A DNA stretch of 64,000 nucleotides, taken from contig NZ_JAIMCA010000003.1 in assembly GCF_025499465.1 (NCBI RefSeq), positions 767,443 to 831,442 of the forward strand, given 5' to 3'. A program made the translations under genes and the position numbers. The DNA is from Allobosea sp. BH3. GTDB taxonomy: Bacteria > Pseudomonadota > Alphaproteobacteria > Rhizobiales > Beijerinckiaceae. The first letter of the stretch is position 1. Every line of letters begins with the position of its first letter. The notes under the pieces are model-generated. The model was given only the letters and a program-made list of their open reading frames with translations, was not told the DNA's origin and did not search any database. Shown here piece after piece: positions 1-9,470 of the stretch.

Positions 1-955
1 GGATGCCGAGATCGGCGGCTTCGGCGGGCTTTTCGACCTCAAGGCGGCCGGCTTCAAGGACCCGATCCTCGTCGCCGCCAATGACGGCGTCGGCACCAAG
101 GTGAAGATCGCGATCGAGAGCGGGCTGCATTCCACCATCGGCATCGATCTGGTGGCGATGTGCGTCAACGACCTCATCGTCCAGGGCGCCGAGCCCCTGC
201 TCTTCCTCGACTATTACGCCACCGGCAAGCTCGATCCGAAGGTCGGCGTCGAGATCGTGCGCGGCATCGCCGATGGCTGCCGGCAGGCCGGCTGCGCGCT
301 GATCGGCGGCGAGACGGCCGAGATGCCCGGCATGTATGCCGAGAAGGATTATGATCTGGCTGGCTTTGCGGTCGGCGCGGCCGAACGCGGCACGCTGTTG
401 CCGCGAGAGGACCTGAAGCCGGGCGACGTGGTGTTTGGCCTGCCCTCCTCCGGTGTTCATTCCAACGGCTATTCGCTGGTGCGCCGCATTGTGGCCCTGA
501 GCGGGCTCGGCTGGGACGCACCAGCCCCGTTCGCTACAGCCAAGAGCCTCGCCGAGGCGCTGCTGGAGCCGACCCGGATCTATGTGAAGCCGCTTCTGCA
601 GGCGCTGAAGGCCACGGACGGCATCAAGGCGCTGGCGCATATCACCGGCGGCGGCTTCCCCGACAACATCCCGCGTGTGCTGCCCGAGGGGCTCGGCGTG
701 GCTCTGGACCTGCCGGCGATCCCCGTGCCGCCTGTCTTCGGCTGGCTTGCAAAGGTCGGCGGCGTCGCCGAGCGGGAGATGCTGCGCACCTTCAACTGCG
801 GCATCGGCATGATCGTCGCCGCGGATGCAGCCAAGGCCGACGACGTACTGGCCGCGCTGAAGGCTGTCGGCGAGGCTCCGGTCAAGCTCGGCGAAATCGT
901 GCCGGCTGCGAAAGACGAAGAGCCCGTCAGCTATCGCGGCAAGCTCTCGCTGTGA
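1..955 (+). CDS. purM: Phosphoribosylformylglycinamidine cyclo-ligase (5' end outside window)
   Basis: AIR synthetase, the fifth step of de novo purine synthesis: ATP-dependent ring closure of FGAM to AIR in the cytosol. The reading frame is open from base 2, so the true start lies upstream; the visible part begins [14 protein letters not shown] and continues with [33 protein letters not shown] and [11 protein letters not shown], all typical of PurM. The C-terminal half carries [16 protein letters not shown] and [16 protein letters not shown]. The stop TGA overlaps the GTG start of purN by four bases, so the two are translationally coupled. About 318 residues are visible, close to the family length of ~350. 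Confidence 0.97.
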   Translation, partial: DAEIGGFGGLFDLKAAGFKDPILVAANDGVGTKVKIAIESGLHSTIGIDLVAMCVNDLIVQGAEPLLFLDYYATGKLDPKVGVEIVRGIADGCRQAGCALIGGETAEMPGMYAEKDYDLAGFAVGAAERGTLLPREDLKPGDVVFGLPSSGVHSNGYSLVRRIVALSGLGWDAPAPFATAKSLAEALLEPTRIYVKPLLQALKATDGIKALAHITGGGFPDNIPRVLPEGLGVALDLPAIPVPPVFGWLAKVGGVAEREMLRTFNCGIGMIVAADAAKADDVLAALKAVGEAPVKLGEIVPAAKDEEPVSYRGKLSL

Positions 956-1575
956 GCATGACGGGCCCGCGCAAGCGCGTCGGAGTGCTGATCTCCGGCC
1001 GCGGCTCCAACATGGTCTCGCTCGCGGAAGCTGCGAGAGCGGCGGATTATCCGGCCGAGCTTTCGCTGGTCGTTTCCAATATTCCCGATGTCGCCGGGCT
1101 CGAACGGGCGCGGAACTTCGGCATCGCTGCGGCAACGGTCGATCACCGCGCCTTCGGTAAGGATCGCGAGGCATTCGAGCGGGCGGTGGATGAAGTTCTG
1201 CGGGTCAACCAGATCGATCTGGTCGTTCTCGCGGGCTTCATGCGCATCCTCACACCCTGGTTCGTGAAGCGCTGGGAAGGGCGGATGATCAACATCCATC
1301 CGTCGCTGCTGCCGCTGTTCAAGGGCACGCATACGCACCGACAGGCGCTGGAGGCCGGTGTCACAGAGCATGGCTGCTCGGCTCATTTCGTCGTCCCGGA
1401 ACTCGATGCCGGCCCGGTGATCCTGCAGGCGAAGGTGCCGGTGCTGCCGGGCGACGACGAGGACAGGCTGGCGGCGCGCGTCCTCGTCGAGGAGCACAAG
1501 CTCTATCCGGCCGCGCTGGCCGAGGTGGCCTCCGGCCGCGCCAGGCTCGTGGACGGCGCCGTCATCCGAAGCTGA
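952..1575 (+). CDS. purN: Phosphoribosylglycinamide formyltransferase
   Basis: Converts GAR to FGAR with 10-formyl-THF in purine synthesis. It starts with GTG inside the purM stop (GTGA overlap); an in-frame ATG two codons on (958) is an alternative. Motifs seen: [13 protein letters not shown] at the N-terminus (phosphate loop), AGFMRIL, the catalytic [13 protein letters not shown] with the essential Asn and His, and the [19 protein letters not shown] segment with the catalytic Asp. Length of 207 aa is normal. The last 73 bases overlap the 3' end of a convergent WYL-regulator gene. Confidence 0.96.
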   Translation: MSMTGPRKRVGVLISGRGSNMVSLAEAARAADYPAELSLVVSNIPDVAGLERARNFGIAAATVDHRAFGKDREAFERAVDEVLRVNQIDLVVLAGFMRILTPWFVKRWEGRMINIHPSLLPLFKGTHTHRQALEAGVTEHGCSAHFVVPELDAGPVILQAKVPVLPGDDEDRLAARVLVEEHKLYPAALAEVASGRARLVDGAVIRS

Positions 1576-2330
1576 GCCTCGTCCGGGCGATTGTCCGCGG
1601 ACACATCCCCGCCACCCTCGCGCTTGCAGCGGTCCCATTCCTCACGGGCCTGCTGCTCCTCCTTCTGCCAGCGGCGGAAGAGATCTGCGCGGCGGGCGGG
1701 ATAGCGCTCCTCCAGCGCGTTGAGGCCGGTGATGCGGTCGGTGCGAAAATGGCGGAAGGCCTGCCTCAGCTCGCACCAGGCGATGACGACGCGCACGCGC
1801 TCGTAGAAGGTCATGCCGATCGGCCAGATCATGCGCTGCGTCGCCTGCCCGCTCTCGTCGCTGTATTCGATCGACAGTTTGCGGCCATTGCGGATGGCCG
1901 CGCGCACGGCGGCAATGTCGACGCGGTCCACCGGCAGATCGCCCGGGTAGGAGGCCGCAAAGAGGGCGCCGTCGAGCAGCACCGGCCTAAGATGCGCCGG
2001 CAGCACGGCGGCGATCTTGCTGACCACATCCTCGGCCGCGCGGGCGAGTGTCGGATCGGCGCGGTCGCTCAGCCAGCGCATCCCAACCAGGACGGCCTCG
2101 ATCTCGTCAGGAGAGAGCATCAACGGCGGCAGGTCGAAACCGGCGTCGAGAACATAGCCAATGCCGGCCTCTCCGCGCACGGGCACGCCCTGGCGCACTA
2201 GCGCGCCGATGTCGCGGTAAACTGTGCGAACGGAGACATCGAGCTCGGAGGCCAACGTCTCTGCCGTGACGGGGCGCCTGCGGCGACGCAGGCTCTGAAT
2301 CATATCGAGCAACCGTTCGGCGCGCTGCAT
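1503..2330 (-). CDS. HTH and WYL domain transcriptional regulator (YafY type)
   Basis: A DeoR-like helix-turn-helix at residues ~5-60 (LLDMIQSLRRRRRPVTAETL then ELDVSVRTVYRDIGAL) is followed by a WYL-type sensor domain (~140-225) with the SIEYSDESG and IWPIGM segments usual for this family. Such proteins bind DNA and respond to small ligands or nucleic acids through the WYL pocket. The C-terminus (~220-275) is a polar tail that reads through the end of purN on the opposite strand, so the last ~24 codons are antisense to purN. Target genes are not evident; the gene stands alone on its strand. Confidence 0.85.
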   Translation of the reverse strand: MQRAERLLDMIQSLRRRRRPVTAETLASELDVSVRTVYRDIGALVRQGVPVRGEAGIGYVLDAGFDLPPLMLSPDEIEAVLVGMRWLSDRADPTLARAAEDVVSKIAAVLPAHLRPVLLDGALFAASYPGDLPVDRVDIAAVRAAIRNGRKLSIEYSDESGQATQRMIWPIGMTFYERVRVVIAWCELRQAFRHFRTDRITGLNALEERYPARRADLFRRWQKEEQQAREEWDRCKREGGGDVSADNRPDEAQLRMTAPSTSLARPEATSASAAG

Positions 2331-2449
2331 GGCGTCGTCTCCTCACCCGCCTTCCGACCTACGGCCAGAATGAACGGGCGCGGTGACAGGTTCTGTCAGG
2401 AGCGTGTCAGGAGCAAGGCTAAGATGGAGAGGACGTGAAACCAGCGCAC

Positions 2450-2538
2450 CGTCATGCTCGGGCTTGACCCGAGCATCTCGAAAACCGGTGCCTTCTTGTC
2501 CTGAGATCCTGGGGTCTGCGCTTCGCCCGAGAATGACG
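2450..2538. repeat. Dispersed palindromic repeat, type 1
   Basis: The segment opens with GTCATGCTCGGGCTTGACCC and closes with CCCGAGAATGAC. The ends are inverted copies of one another, and an inner GCTCGGGCTTGACCCGAGC hairpin sits at the left end. Similar elements occur at 5717 and 16030. The layout matches the short intergenic palindromes common in rhizobial genomes. Confidence 0.7.
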
Positions 2539-2548
2539 GCTGCTCAGC

Positions 2549-2911
2549 TCAGAACGGCCGCTTCAGCTTGCACTGGTCGATGAAGCCCAAGCCCTTCTCA
2601 CGCGCGGAGTCGTTGAAGTAGCCCGTGTCGCGGAAGGCCTGGATCTCGTCCTTGGTCATGGCGCTGACCGTGCCCTTGGCGTAGCAGGAGCACGGCGAGT
2701 GGACGGCCTCCTGGGTGGTGTTCAGCAGGCGCGACTGCGTGATCAGGCAGGCATCGAAAGCGCGCAGCTGAATCCGATAGGGTGAGAGATTCTTTGCGGT
2801 GGGGTCCGGCGGCGGGAGAGCGGTCGAGCTGCTTGCGGCATAGGCCGAGACGCTCGCCATCATCGACAATCCACCGGCCAGAATGACCGCACACATGCGC
2901 CGCATCGCCAT
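2549..2911 (-). CDS. Small exported cysteine-containing protein, unknown function
   Basis: The start at 2911 (MAMRRMCAVILAGGLSMM) is chosen because a GGCGG-type ribosome site precedes it and it begins a signal peptide with likely cleavage after SVSAYA; the frame is open further upstream but that part has no protein-like features. The mature ~95 residues contain DACLITQ, PCSCYAKG and a C-terminal DQCKLKRPF, so four cysteines could form two disulfides in the periplasm. There is no recognised catalytic motif. The next plus-strand gene (MipA/OmpV) is divergent. Confidence 0.7.
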   Translation of the reverse strand: MAMRRMCAVILAGGLSMMASVSAYAASSSTALPPPDPTAKNLSPYRIQLRAFDACLITQSRLLNTTQEAVHSPCSCYAKGTVSAMTKDEIQAFRDTGYFNDSAREKGLGFIDQCKLKRPF

Positions 2912-3172
2912 GATTTCCGCCTGCCCTTCGAAAACAGCCGCGCGCGCGAAAATGCTCGCCCGACGCTGTTTTCCGCATGAAGCCAGTGCCATCCCAACGT
3001 CAAGTGCCGAGACCGTGACCGGCACCGGTTTTCGAGCGTCGTGCCTTCCCTGTGACAATTGCGAATCGCGCTGGTGCAACGCATCATCAACGCTAACTCG
3101 ACATTAATCCCCCGCCCTCAGACTGCAGGCATCCGTTTCGTTGCGGGCGCCTTTGCGCCGGAGTTCTGGACT

Positions 3173-4018
3173 ATGCGTTGCGTTGCCTATCTGACGGCCT
3201 TGGCGATCTGCCTCTCATTCTCGCTGACGGGTCGCGCCGAAGCGCAATCGAGCGATTATTCGACGCTCACCTCGCCCCAATCGGCTCAGAACTGGTATCT
3301 GACGCTCGGCGCCGGCGTGCGCTATCAACCGGATTACACTGGCTCGGATGACTACGTCTTCCGCGCACGGCCGATCATCTCGCTGGGCAGGGGCCTGAAG
3401 AGCACATGGTGGAGCGCCGAGGACGACGCGATGCTGAGCATCGGCGTCTTCTCCGGCCAGGGCTGGCGCATCGGTTTCTCGGGCGATCTGCTCTGGAAGC
3501 GCAACGCCAAGGTCAACCAGGCGCTCGTCGTCGTGCCGGAAACCAAGTTCGGGGCCGAGGCCGGCGCCTTCGTCGAGTTCTACCCGACATCCTGGCTGCG
3601 GGGCCGCGTCGACCTGCGCCGCGGCATCGCCGCCCATGACGGCGTCGTGGCAGACCTGAAGCTCGATGCCTTCACCAATATCGGCGCCTGGACGCTCGGC
3701 GTCGGCCCGCGCATGCGGGTGACCTCGGCCGATTATGTGCGAACCTATTTCGGCACCTATGGCGCAATGCCTGGCACGGGCGGCGTGCTGCAGCGCTTCA
3801 ACACCGGCGTTCACACGCTCGGAGCACTGGCACAGGCGACCTATCACTGGTCGGACAACCTGAAGACCACGGCCTATGTCGAGTACAAGCGCCTCGTCGG
3901 CGATGCCACGCGTTCCCCGATCGTCAGGCCGTACGGCTCGCGCGACTCGATCACGGTCGGCCTCTCGGCGAGCTACTCCTTTGATACCGGGTCCAACTAC
4001 TCGCTGGGCGGGCTCTGA
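3173..4018 (+). CDS. MipA/OmpV family outer-membrane protein
   Basis: The protein of 281 aa starts at the ATG that opens a signal peptide (MRCVAYLTALAICLSFS, cleavage near AEAQS), although the frame is open further upstream. The mature part begins NWYLTLGAGVRYQPDYTGSD, typical of the MipA/OmpV beta-barrel family, and ends in an aromatic-poor strand before the stop. Alternating hydrophobic segments throughout fit a ~12-strand barrel. Members interact with murein enzymes or act in adaptation to salt and antibiotics. It is monocistronic and followed by a strong terminator at 4071-4111. Confidence 0.88.
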   Translation: MRCVAYLTALAICLSFSLTGRAEAQSSDYSTLTSPQSAQNWYLTLGAGVRYQPDYTGSDDYVFRARPIISLGRGLKSTWWSAEDDAMLSIGVFSGQGWRIGFSGDLLWKRNAKVNQALVVVPETKFGAEAGAFVEFYPTSWLRGRVDLRRGIAAHDGVVADLKLDAFTNIGAWTLGVGPRMRVTSADYVRTYFGTYGAMPGTGGVLQRFNTGVHTLGALAQATYHWSDNLKTTAYVEYKRLVGDATRSPIVRPYGSRDSITVGLSASYSFDTGSNYSLGGL

Positions 4019-4070
4019 ACGACTGCAACACTGTGGCCGGGCCTTCTCCGGCCGTAGCGAGAGCAGGCAA

Positions 4071-4111
4071 AAAAGAAAAGGCGGGCCGGAAACCGGCCCG
4101 CCTTTTCTTTT
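4071..4111. terminator. Bidirectional intrinsic terminator
   Basis: A perfect 19-bp stem: AAAAGAAAAG plus GCGGGCCGG pairs with CCGGCCCGC plus CTTTTCTTTT across an AAA loop. T-rich ends occur on both strands, so it can end transcription of the MipA/OmpV gene (plus) and of ndk (minus). Confidence 0.92.
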
Positions 4112-4132
4112 GAATCGAGCTGGCGGCTGGGA

Positions 4133-4555
4133 TCAGCCGACGATCTCGTTGCCGGCGAAGAACTGGGCGATCTCGACCGCCGCCGTCTCCGGAGCGTCCG
4201 AGCCGTGCACCGTGTTCTCGCCGACCGAGAGGGCGAAGAGCTTGCGGACGGTGCCCTCGGCGGCGTTGGCCGGGTTGGTGGCGCCCATGACCTCACGATA
4301 CTTGGCGATGGCGTCCTCGCCCTCGAGGACCTGCACGACGACGGGGCCGGAGGTCATGAACTCGACGAGTTCGCCAAAGAAGGGCCGCGCCGAATGGACG
4401 GCGTAGAAGGTCTCGGCCTGGGCCTTCGTCATCTGGATGCGCTTCTGCGCGACGATGCGCAGGCCAGCCTTCTCGATGACCGCGTTGACCGCACCCGTGA
4501 GGTTGCGCTTCGTCGCGTCGGGCTTGAGGATGGAGAAGGTGCGCTGGACAGCCAT
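4133..4555 (-). CDS. ndk: Nucleoside diphosphate kinase
   Basis: Transfers the gamma-phosphate of ATP to NDPs through a phosphohistidine. The 140-aa protein starts [18 protein letters not shown] (substrate loop with the conserved Lys), carries [17 protein letters not shown], and has the active-site motif ENTVHGSD with the catalytic His. Length and order are standard. It is monocistronic and ends at the shared terminator. Confidence 0.98.
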   Translation of the reverse strand: MAVQRTFSILKPDATKRNLTGAVNAVIEKAGLRIVAQKRIQMTKAQAETFYAVHSARPFFGELVEFMTSGPVVVQVLEGEDAIAKYREVMGATNPANAAEGTVRKLFALSVGENTVHGSDAPETAAVEIAQFFAGNEIVG

Positions 4556-4701
4556 CGAATGATCCTTGGAGGTGTTCTGTCAGGAAAGGTGGCGCGCTTA
4601 TAGCGACCCCCTCCCCGCCTCACAAGGCTCGTCGGCCCGAGCATCAGCCCGAAACGTGGAATCCGGTTCTCGGGAAAAGCAGATGCGAAATATGAACTTC
4701 G

Positions 4702-4971
4702 TCAGTGCCGCGTCAGGAAGGCGCGGGCCTCGCGCAGCGCCTCGGCGATCTCGTCGCGGCTCATCTCCAGCGCCAGCTCCTGCCGATGCGCCGCTGCACG
4801 GACACAACCACGAGCCTGAGCGACATTGAACCACTTCTGCGCGGCAACCAGATCGACCGTCCCTGCGCGTCCCGAGGCATGCATCAGGCCGAGCTCGTAA
4901 TAGGCCTCGGCGGAAGCTTCCGCCGGAATGACCAGAGAAGCCGGAACCGCACTCATCTCCATACGCGCCAT
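4702..4971 (-). CDS. Small Sel1-repeat-like protein
   Basis: 89 aa. Residues ~20-57 (AEAYYELGLMHASGRAG then AAQKWFNVAQARG) fit one and a half Sel1/TPR-like helical repeats, followed by a helix RQELALEMSRDEIAEALREA. There is no signal peptide, so it is probably cytosolic. Such short Sel1 proteins are found in Hyphomicrobiales without known function; a role in protein-protein contacts is the most that can be inferred. It is divergent from the DUF2147 gene. Confidence 0.72.
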   Translation of the reverse strand: MARMEMSAVPASLVIPAEASAEAYYELGLMHASGRAGTVDLVAAQKWFNVAQARGCVRAAAHRQELALEMSRDEIAEALREARAFLTRH

Positions 4972-5322
4972 GTCGAAATCCCCTGTTTCTGTCCTGTGGG
5001 GCCACCATTCAAGGCCGGCCTGATGGGGTGAGACTGGGCGGCCGCCACTGAAAGCGATGCTAAAATTCGCGATGAATCGAGTCTCAACGAGACCTGATTA
5101 GATGATTAAGGTAACGGGTCGTTCATCTCAGAATCGCGAAATCGATAGTCATTTCAGTGACCTGAACAGGGTTACCGAGATCTTCGATTGACACTGGATT
5201 CACCTTACGTCGCGGAAGGGTCTCAACCGCTTGTCCCTGCGGCAACTTGGAAAGGCGCAAGCACGGCGATATGGTTCAGATATGAACCATGCAGCATAGC
5301 TGGCCGAAAGAGGGAGGATCGG
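4972..5322. promoter_or_regulatory. Divergent intergenic region with an operator-like palindrome
   Basis: This 351-bp stretch separates two divergent genes and holds no convincing ORF. At 5271-5290 there is a perfect inverted repeat, ATGGTTCA-GATA-TGAACCAT, 32 bp upstream of the DUF2147 start codon. It suggests a binding site for a dimeric regulator. A TTGACA at 5188-5193 lacks a good -10 partner. Confidence 0.45.
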
Positions 5323-5700
5323 ATGCATTTCTGGAACAGATCCGGCTGCGCCGCGCTGGCCTTGCTGGCCGGCATCGCGACGGCGAGCGCACAGGAGGTA
5401 GCCGGGGTCTGGGAGCGCGAGACCGGCGCCTCGCGCGTGCGCTTCGCCAAATGCGGCGAAGCGCTGTGCGGGACGATCGCCTGGCTCAAGGATGCGAACG
5501 GCCCTGCCAAGCTCGGCCAGCGCATCTTCTACGACATGAAGCCGAATGGCGGCGGCAAGTGGAGCGGCAGCGCCTTCAATCCGGAGGATGGCAAGACCTA
5601 TTCCGGCACGATGACGCTCTCGGGCGAGACGCTGACCACTGCCGGCTGCATCCTGGGCGGGCTGATCTGCCGCTCGGTGAAGTGGTCGCGAAGCAACTGA
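5323..5700 (+). CDS. DUF2147 exported protein
   Basis: The start is fixed by AGGGAGG at ~5311 just before ATG; the frame is open further upstream but that region is probably untranslated. A signal peptide (MHFWNRSGCAALALLAGIAT, cleavage after ASA) leads a ~105-residue mature domain. Segments GVWERETGASRVRFAKCG, CGTIAWLKD, FYDMKPNGGGKWSG and YSGTMTLSGETLTTAGC are characteristic of DUF2147, a small calycin-like periplasmic domain. Its role is unknown. Four cysteines may pair. Possibly controlled through the palindrome at 5271-5290. Confidence 0.86.
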   Translation: MHFWNRSGCAALALLAGIATASAQEVAGVWERETGASRVRFAKCGEALCGTIAWLKDANGPAKLGQRIFYDMKPNGGGKWSGSAFNPEDGKTYSGTMTLSGETLTTAGCILGGLICRSVKWSRSN

Positions 5701-5716
5701 TTAGCCGCAGTGGGCC

Positions 5717-5813
5717 GTCACGGTCGGGCTTGTCCCGACCACTTACGTCTTCGCCTGACCGATCGCATGAGGAGCCCTAGACGTGGATGCTCGCCACAAG
5801 GGCGAGCATGACG
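5717..5813. repeat. Dispersed palindromic repeat, degenerate copy
   Basis: It starts GTCACGGTCGGGCTTGTCCC and ends GGGCGAGCATGACG. Two internal hairpins are visible (GGTCGGGCTTGTCCCGACC, and GCTCGCCACAAGGGCGAGC). It is related in form to the elements at 2450 and 16030. Confidence 0.55.
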
Positions 5814-5832
5814 ATGGAGTTCCGTCAGCGCC

Positions 5833-6540
5833 TCACCTTGCCCTTTGGCCGAAGAGGATCGCCTTTTCCTCCGGCGTGCTGATGCCGGCGGGGTTGCGCA
5901 GTTCCTCGCCGATTTTGACACCACGCAGCACGGCGGGGCGCGCCATCATGGTCTCGATCCAGCGACCGACATTGGGAAACTGCTTGATGTCCTGGCCCTG
6001 CCGCTCCCAGCCGCGGGCCCAGCCGATACAGGCCATGTCGGCGATAGAATAGTCACCGCAGATATAGTCCCGGCCTTCGAGGCGCTTGTTCAGCACGCCA
6101 TAGAGGCGGTTGGCCTCGTTGGTATAGCGGTCGATGGCGTAGGGAATCTTCTCTGGCGCATAGAGACGGAAGTGATGCGTCTGGCCGAGCATCGGGCCGA
6201 AGCCGCCCATCTGCCAGAACAGCCATTCGTCGACGGCGACGCGGCCGCGCTCATCCTGCGGATAGAACTTGCCGGTCTTGCGTCCAAGATACTGCAGGAT
6301 CGCACCGGATTCGAAGATCGAGATCGGCTTGCCGTCCGGCCCTTCATGATCGACGATCGCCGGCATGCGGTTGTTGGGTGAGATGGCGAGGAAGTCCGGC
6401 TTGAACTGGTCGCCCTTGCCGATGTTCACCGGGATGACGGTGTAAGGCAGCCCGCATTCCTCGAGCATGATGGTGATCTTGAAGCCGTTCGGCGTCGGCC
6501 AGTAATAGAGGTCGATCGGCTTGGCGGGGACCTGGGACAT
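5833..6540 (-). CDS. Glutathione S-transferase family protein (YfcG-like)
   Basis: The start at 6540 (MSQVPAKPIDLYYWPTPNG) has GGAGA upstream; the frame is open 11 codons further. 235 aa with a thioredoxin-fold N-domain (TPNGFKITIMLEECGLPY, NNRMPAIVDH, SIFESGAILQYLG) and an all-helical C-domain (DYSIADMACIGWARG). The TPNG and ISPNN motifs match YfcG/Ure2-type nu-class enzymes, which act as glutathione-dependent disulfide-bond reductases and lack the usual catalytic Tyr. Cytosolic; no obvious operon partner. Confidence 0.88.
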   Translation of the reverse strand: MSQVPAKPIDLYYWPTPNGFKITIMLEECGLPYTVIPVNIGKGDQFKPDFLAISPNNRMPAIVDHEGPDGKPISIFESGAILQYLGRKTGKFYPQDERGRVAVDEWLFWQMGGFGPMLGQTHHFRLYAPEKIPYAIDRYTNEANRLYGVLNKRLEGRDYICGDYSIADMACIGWARGWERQGQDIKQFPNVGRWIETMMARPAVLRGVKIGEELRNPAGISTPEEKAILFGQRAR

Positions 6541-6658
6541 CGGCGTTCTCCTCGCGGATTGGCGGTTCGTCACAGACTTAAGGCCCTTGGATGACGGCCG
6601 GAAGGGCTGCGGCCTGCCTCAGGCGCGGCCGCGCCATGCCGCCGCTGCGTGGAACCCC

Positions 6659-7153
6659 TCAGTCGTCGAGCGCCTTCTTGAAGCCTTCGTGACTCTGGTC
6701 GAAGCCGAGCCTGCGGTAGAAGCGGTGAGCGTCCTCGCGGCTCTTGTTCGAGGTGAGCTCGACGAGCCCGACGGCGTTTTTGCTGGCGAAGGCGAGCGCG
6801 TGCTCGATCATCAGAGCGCCGATGCCGAGACCGCGACATTCCGGCGCGACATGCACGCTCTCGATCTTGGCACGCTTGCGCCCGCGCGCGGCGAGGCCTG
6901 GGATCAGCGTGACCTGGAAGGTGCCGACCACCTCGCCTGCCCGCTCGGCGACGAAGAGCGCATTGGCCGGGCTCGCCTCGACCTCGGCGAAGGCCTCCGC
7001 ATAAGCCGGATGCCGGGCCTCGGCCGCAACCTCTTCCAGCGTCATGGTCTGCGTCGCAGCACCGAGCATGATGAGTTCAGCAATGCGGGCGGCGTCCTCG
7101 GGCCGGGCGCTGCGGATCGCGATCTCTACGGGTGCGACGGGTTCTCGGGACAT
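6659..7153 (-). CDS. GNAT family N-acetyltransferase
   Basis: 164 aa with the acetyl-CoA loop APECRGLGIGALMIEHALAF (Q/RxxGxG/A type) and the C-terminal FYRRLGF motif of GNAT proteins. An ALFVAERAGEVVGTFQVTLI strand pair precedes it. The substrate cannot be read from the sequence. It lies 21 bp downstream of another GNAT gene on the same strand, so the two probably form an operon behind gatB. Confidence 0.87.
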   Translation of the reverse strand: MSREPVAPVEIAIRSARPEDAARIAELIMLGAATQTMTLEEVAAEARHPAYAEAFAEVEASPANALFVAERAGEVVGTFQVTLIPGLAARGRKRAKIESVHVAPECRGLGIGALMIEHALAFASKNAVGLVELTSNKSREDAHRFYRRLGFDQSHEGFKKALDD

Positions 7154-7174
7154 CGTCTCAGGCTTTCGGCTCGC

Positions 7175-7681
7175 TCACTCGACGAAGAGGCGCTTCGCCA
7201 TCAGCAGCGTATTGGGTGTGTCGTCGCGCCCGTCGAAACGGGCCTGGCGCTGCAGGAAGAAGCCCATGCGCTCGTAGAAGGCGATGGCCGCCTCGTTCTG
7301 GCTCTCGACCTCGAGCCGGGCCACCGGCGCCTTCGGGAAGCAGGCCAGCGCCACCTGCAGCAGCGTGCGTCCGATGCCGGCGCCCTGCCAGGCCGGGAGG
7401 ACGTAAAGCCGCGTCAGCAGGGCAGCGCCGTCGCGCTCCGGCCGGGCCGAGGCCGTGGCGACGATCTCCTCGCCGATCAGCGCAACGAGGAAGACGCCCT
7501 CGTCGCGGCCGAGCTGGCTGTGCAGGTTCTCAGGCGAATGCCAGGCATTGGCGATCTCGGCGACGCGCTGCCAGCCATAGATCCCGTCATAGGTATGGTG
7601 CCAGGTCTCGACCAGAAGCGCCCTCGCCGCCGGGATATCGGCGGCTTCGGCGTCGCGGATGACGAGATTGGCCGGTGTCAC
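7175..7681 (-). CDS. GNAT family N-acetyltransferase
   Basis: 168 aa. The acetyl-CoA site is LYVLPAWQGAGIGRTLLQ and the terminal motif is AIAFYERMGF. The N-terminus (IRDAEAADIPAARALLVETW) is the usual first strand and helix. It starts 4 bp after the gatB stop and is probably cotranscribed with it. Substrate unknown; a GNAT beside gatB is common in alphaproteobacteria and does not by itself tell the role. Confidence 0.88.
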   Translation of the reverse strand: MTPANLVIRDAEAADIPAARALLVETWHHTYDGIYGWQRVAEIANAWHSPENLHSQLGRDEGVFLVALIGEEIVATASARPERDGAALLTRLYVLPAWQGAGIGRTLLQVALACFPKAPVARLEVESQNEAAIAFYERMGFFLQRQARFDGRDDTPNTLLMAKRLFVE

Positions 7682-7685
7682 ATGC

Positions 7686-9167
7686 TCACTCGATGCCGAG
7701 CTTCTTCTTCAGGATCTCGTTGAGCGCCTGCGGGTTGGCCTTGCCGCCCGAGGCCTTCATCGCCTGGCCGACGAACCAGCCGAGCATGGTCGGCTTGGCC
7801 TTGACCTGCTCGACCTTGTCGGGGTTCGCCGCGATGATTTCGTCGACCGCCTTCTCGATGGCGCCGGTGTCGGTGACCTGCTTCATGCCGCGGGCCTCGA
7901 CGATCTCGCGCGGATCGCCGCCTTCGGTCCAGATGATCTCGAAGAGGTCCTTCGCGATCTTGCCAGAGATGACGCCCTCGCCGATCAGGTCGACGAGCCC
8001 GCCCAGCTGCGCGGCCGAGACCGGCGATGCCGTAACGTCCTGGCCTTCCTTGTTGAGGCGGCCGAACAGCTCGTTGATCACCCAGTTCGCAGCGGCCTTG
8101 CCGTCACGCCCCTTGGCGACGAGTTCGAAATAATCGGCCTGATCCCGCTCGGCGACCAGCACCGAGGCGTCATAGGGCGACAGCCCGTATTCGGCGATGA
8201 AGCGGGCCTTCTTGGCGTCCGGCAGTTCCGGCAGCGCGCCCTTCAGCGAATCGACGAAAGCCTCGTCGAATTCGAGCGGCAGCAAGTCGGGATCGGGGAA
8301 GTAGCGATAGTCATGCGCCTCTTCCTTGGAGCGCATCGAGCGCGTCTCACCCTTGCCCGGGTCGTAGAGACGCGTCTCCTGATCGATCGTGCCGCCATCC
8401 TCGATGATGCCGATCTGGCGGCGCGCCTCGACATCGACGGCCTGGCCGATGAAGCGGATCGAGTTGACGTTCTTGATCTCGCAGCGGGTGCCGAGCGCAT
8501 CACCCGGCTTGCGCACCGAGACGTTCACGTCCGCGCGCAGATTGCCCTTCTCCATGTCGCCGTCGCAGGTCCCGAGATAGCGCAGGATGGTGCGCAGCTT
8601 CGAGACATAGGCTTTCGCCTCGTCGGCCGAGCGCAGGTCCGGCTTCGAGACGATCTCCATCAGCGCGACGCCCGAGCGGTTCAGGTCGACGAAGCTCATG
8701 GTCGGATGCTGGTCGTGGATCGACTTGCCGGCATCCTGCTCCAGATGGAGGCGCTCGATGCCGACGGTGATCTGCTCGGTCGGCGACAAATCGACCACGA
8801 TCTCGCCCTCGCCCACGATCGGGCTCTTGTACTGACTGATCTGGTAACCCTGCGGCAGATCGGGATAGAAATAGTTCTTGCGGTCGAAGACCGAACGATT
8901 GTTGATCTGCGCGTTGAGGCCGAGACCTGTGCGCACCGCCTGGCGGACGCATTCGGCGTTGATGACCGGCAGCATGCCGGGCATCGCGGCATCGACGAGG
9001 CTGACATGCTCGTTCGGCTCGGCGCCGAAGCCGGTCGAGGCCCCGGAGAACAGCTTGGCGTTGGAGGTGACCTGGGCATGGATTTCCATGCCGATCACCA
9101 CTTCCCAGTCTCCGGTCGCGCCCTTGATCAGCTTCTTCGGATCGGCGGGGCGGGCATGCGCGTTCAT
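7686..9167 (-). CDS. gatB: Asp/Glu-tRNA(Asn/Gln) amidotransferase subunit B
   Basis: The tRNA-binding and kinase subunit of GatCAB, which amidates Glu-tRNA(Gln) and Asp-tRNA(Asn). The 493-aa protein starts at 9167 ([16 protein letters not shown]); the frame is open 84 codons upstream but that part is low-complexity and not conserved-looking. Motifs: [19 protein letters not shown], the PGMLPVIN segment, [16 protein letters not shown], and the C-terminal YqeY-like helical domain ending [16 protein letters not shown]. Its partners gatA and gatC lie at 13997-15934 on the same strand, with an RND operon between them. Confidence 0.97.
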   Translation of the reverse strand: MNAHARPADPKKLIKGATGDWEVVIGMEIHAQVTSNAKLFSGASTGFGAEPNEHVSLVDAAMPGMLPVINAECVRQAVRTGLGLNAQINNRSVFDRKNYFYPDLPQGYQISQYKSPIVGEGEIVVDLSPTEQITVGIERLHLEQDAGKSIHDQHPTMSFVDLNRSGVALMEIVSKPDLRSADEAKAYVSKLRTILRYLGTCDGDMEKGNLRADVNVSVRKPGDALGTRCEIKNVNSIRFIGQAVDVEARRQIGIIEDGGTIDQETRLYDPGKGETRSMRSKEEAHDYRYFPDPDLLPLEFDEAFVDSLKGALPELPDAKKARFIAEYGLSPYDASVLVAERDQADYFELVAKGRDGKAAANWVINELFGRLNKEGQDVTASPVSAAQLGGLVDLIGEGVISGKIAKDLFEIIWTEGGDPREIVEARGMKQVTDTGAIEKAVDEIIAANPDKVEQVKAKPTMLGWFVGQAMKASGGKANPQALNEILKKKLGIE

Positions 9168-9470
9168 CTGCGGTCTTCCGGCTGAAATTCGTAGCCTACG
9201 CGTTACGATGTCGGCGGGCAGGCGGCAAGGGGCGCGAGCGCGGCAAGGGCGCTGCTCGCCCCTCGCATGGGGACGCAGGCCGGAAAGTCGCTGTGACGGC
9301 GCCTTTCGTTGCGCTCCTGCAACCTGATGACGCAATTGTGGCCTATGCGGCACAAGATCGTGGTTTTTGACGGGTGATGGATATTGACATTCGTCACTCT
9401 CTGTTTCAATTGCGCCCAAGGCCGCGAAACCGTCATGGTTGACGCCAGCCTACCCATTCGGAGTTCCCTC
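9168..9470. promoter_or_regulatory. Divergent promoter region, gatB and RND operon
   Basis: A 303-bp gap between divergent starts. A TTGACA hexamer lies at 9384-9389, in the right place for the efflux operon, with only a weak AT-rich -10 (TTCAAT at 9405-9410). No regulator gene is adjacent and no clear operator palindrome was found. Confidence 0.3.
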
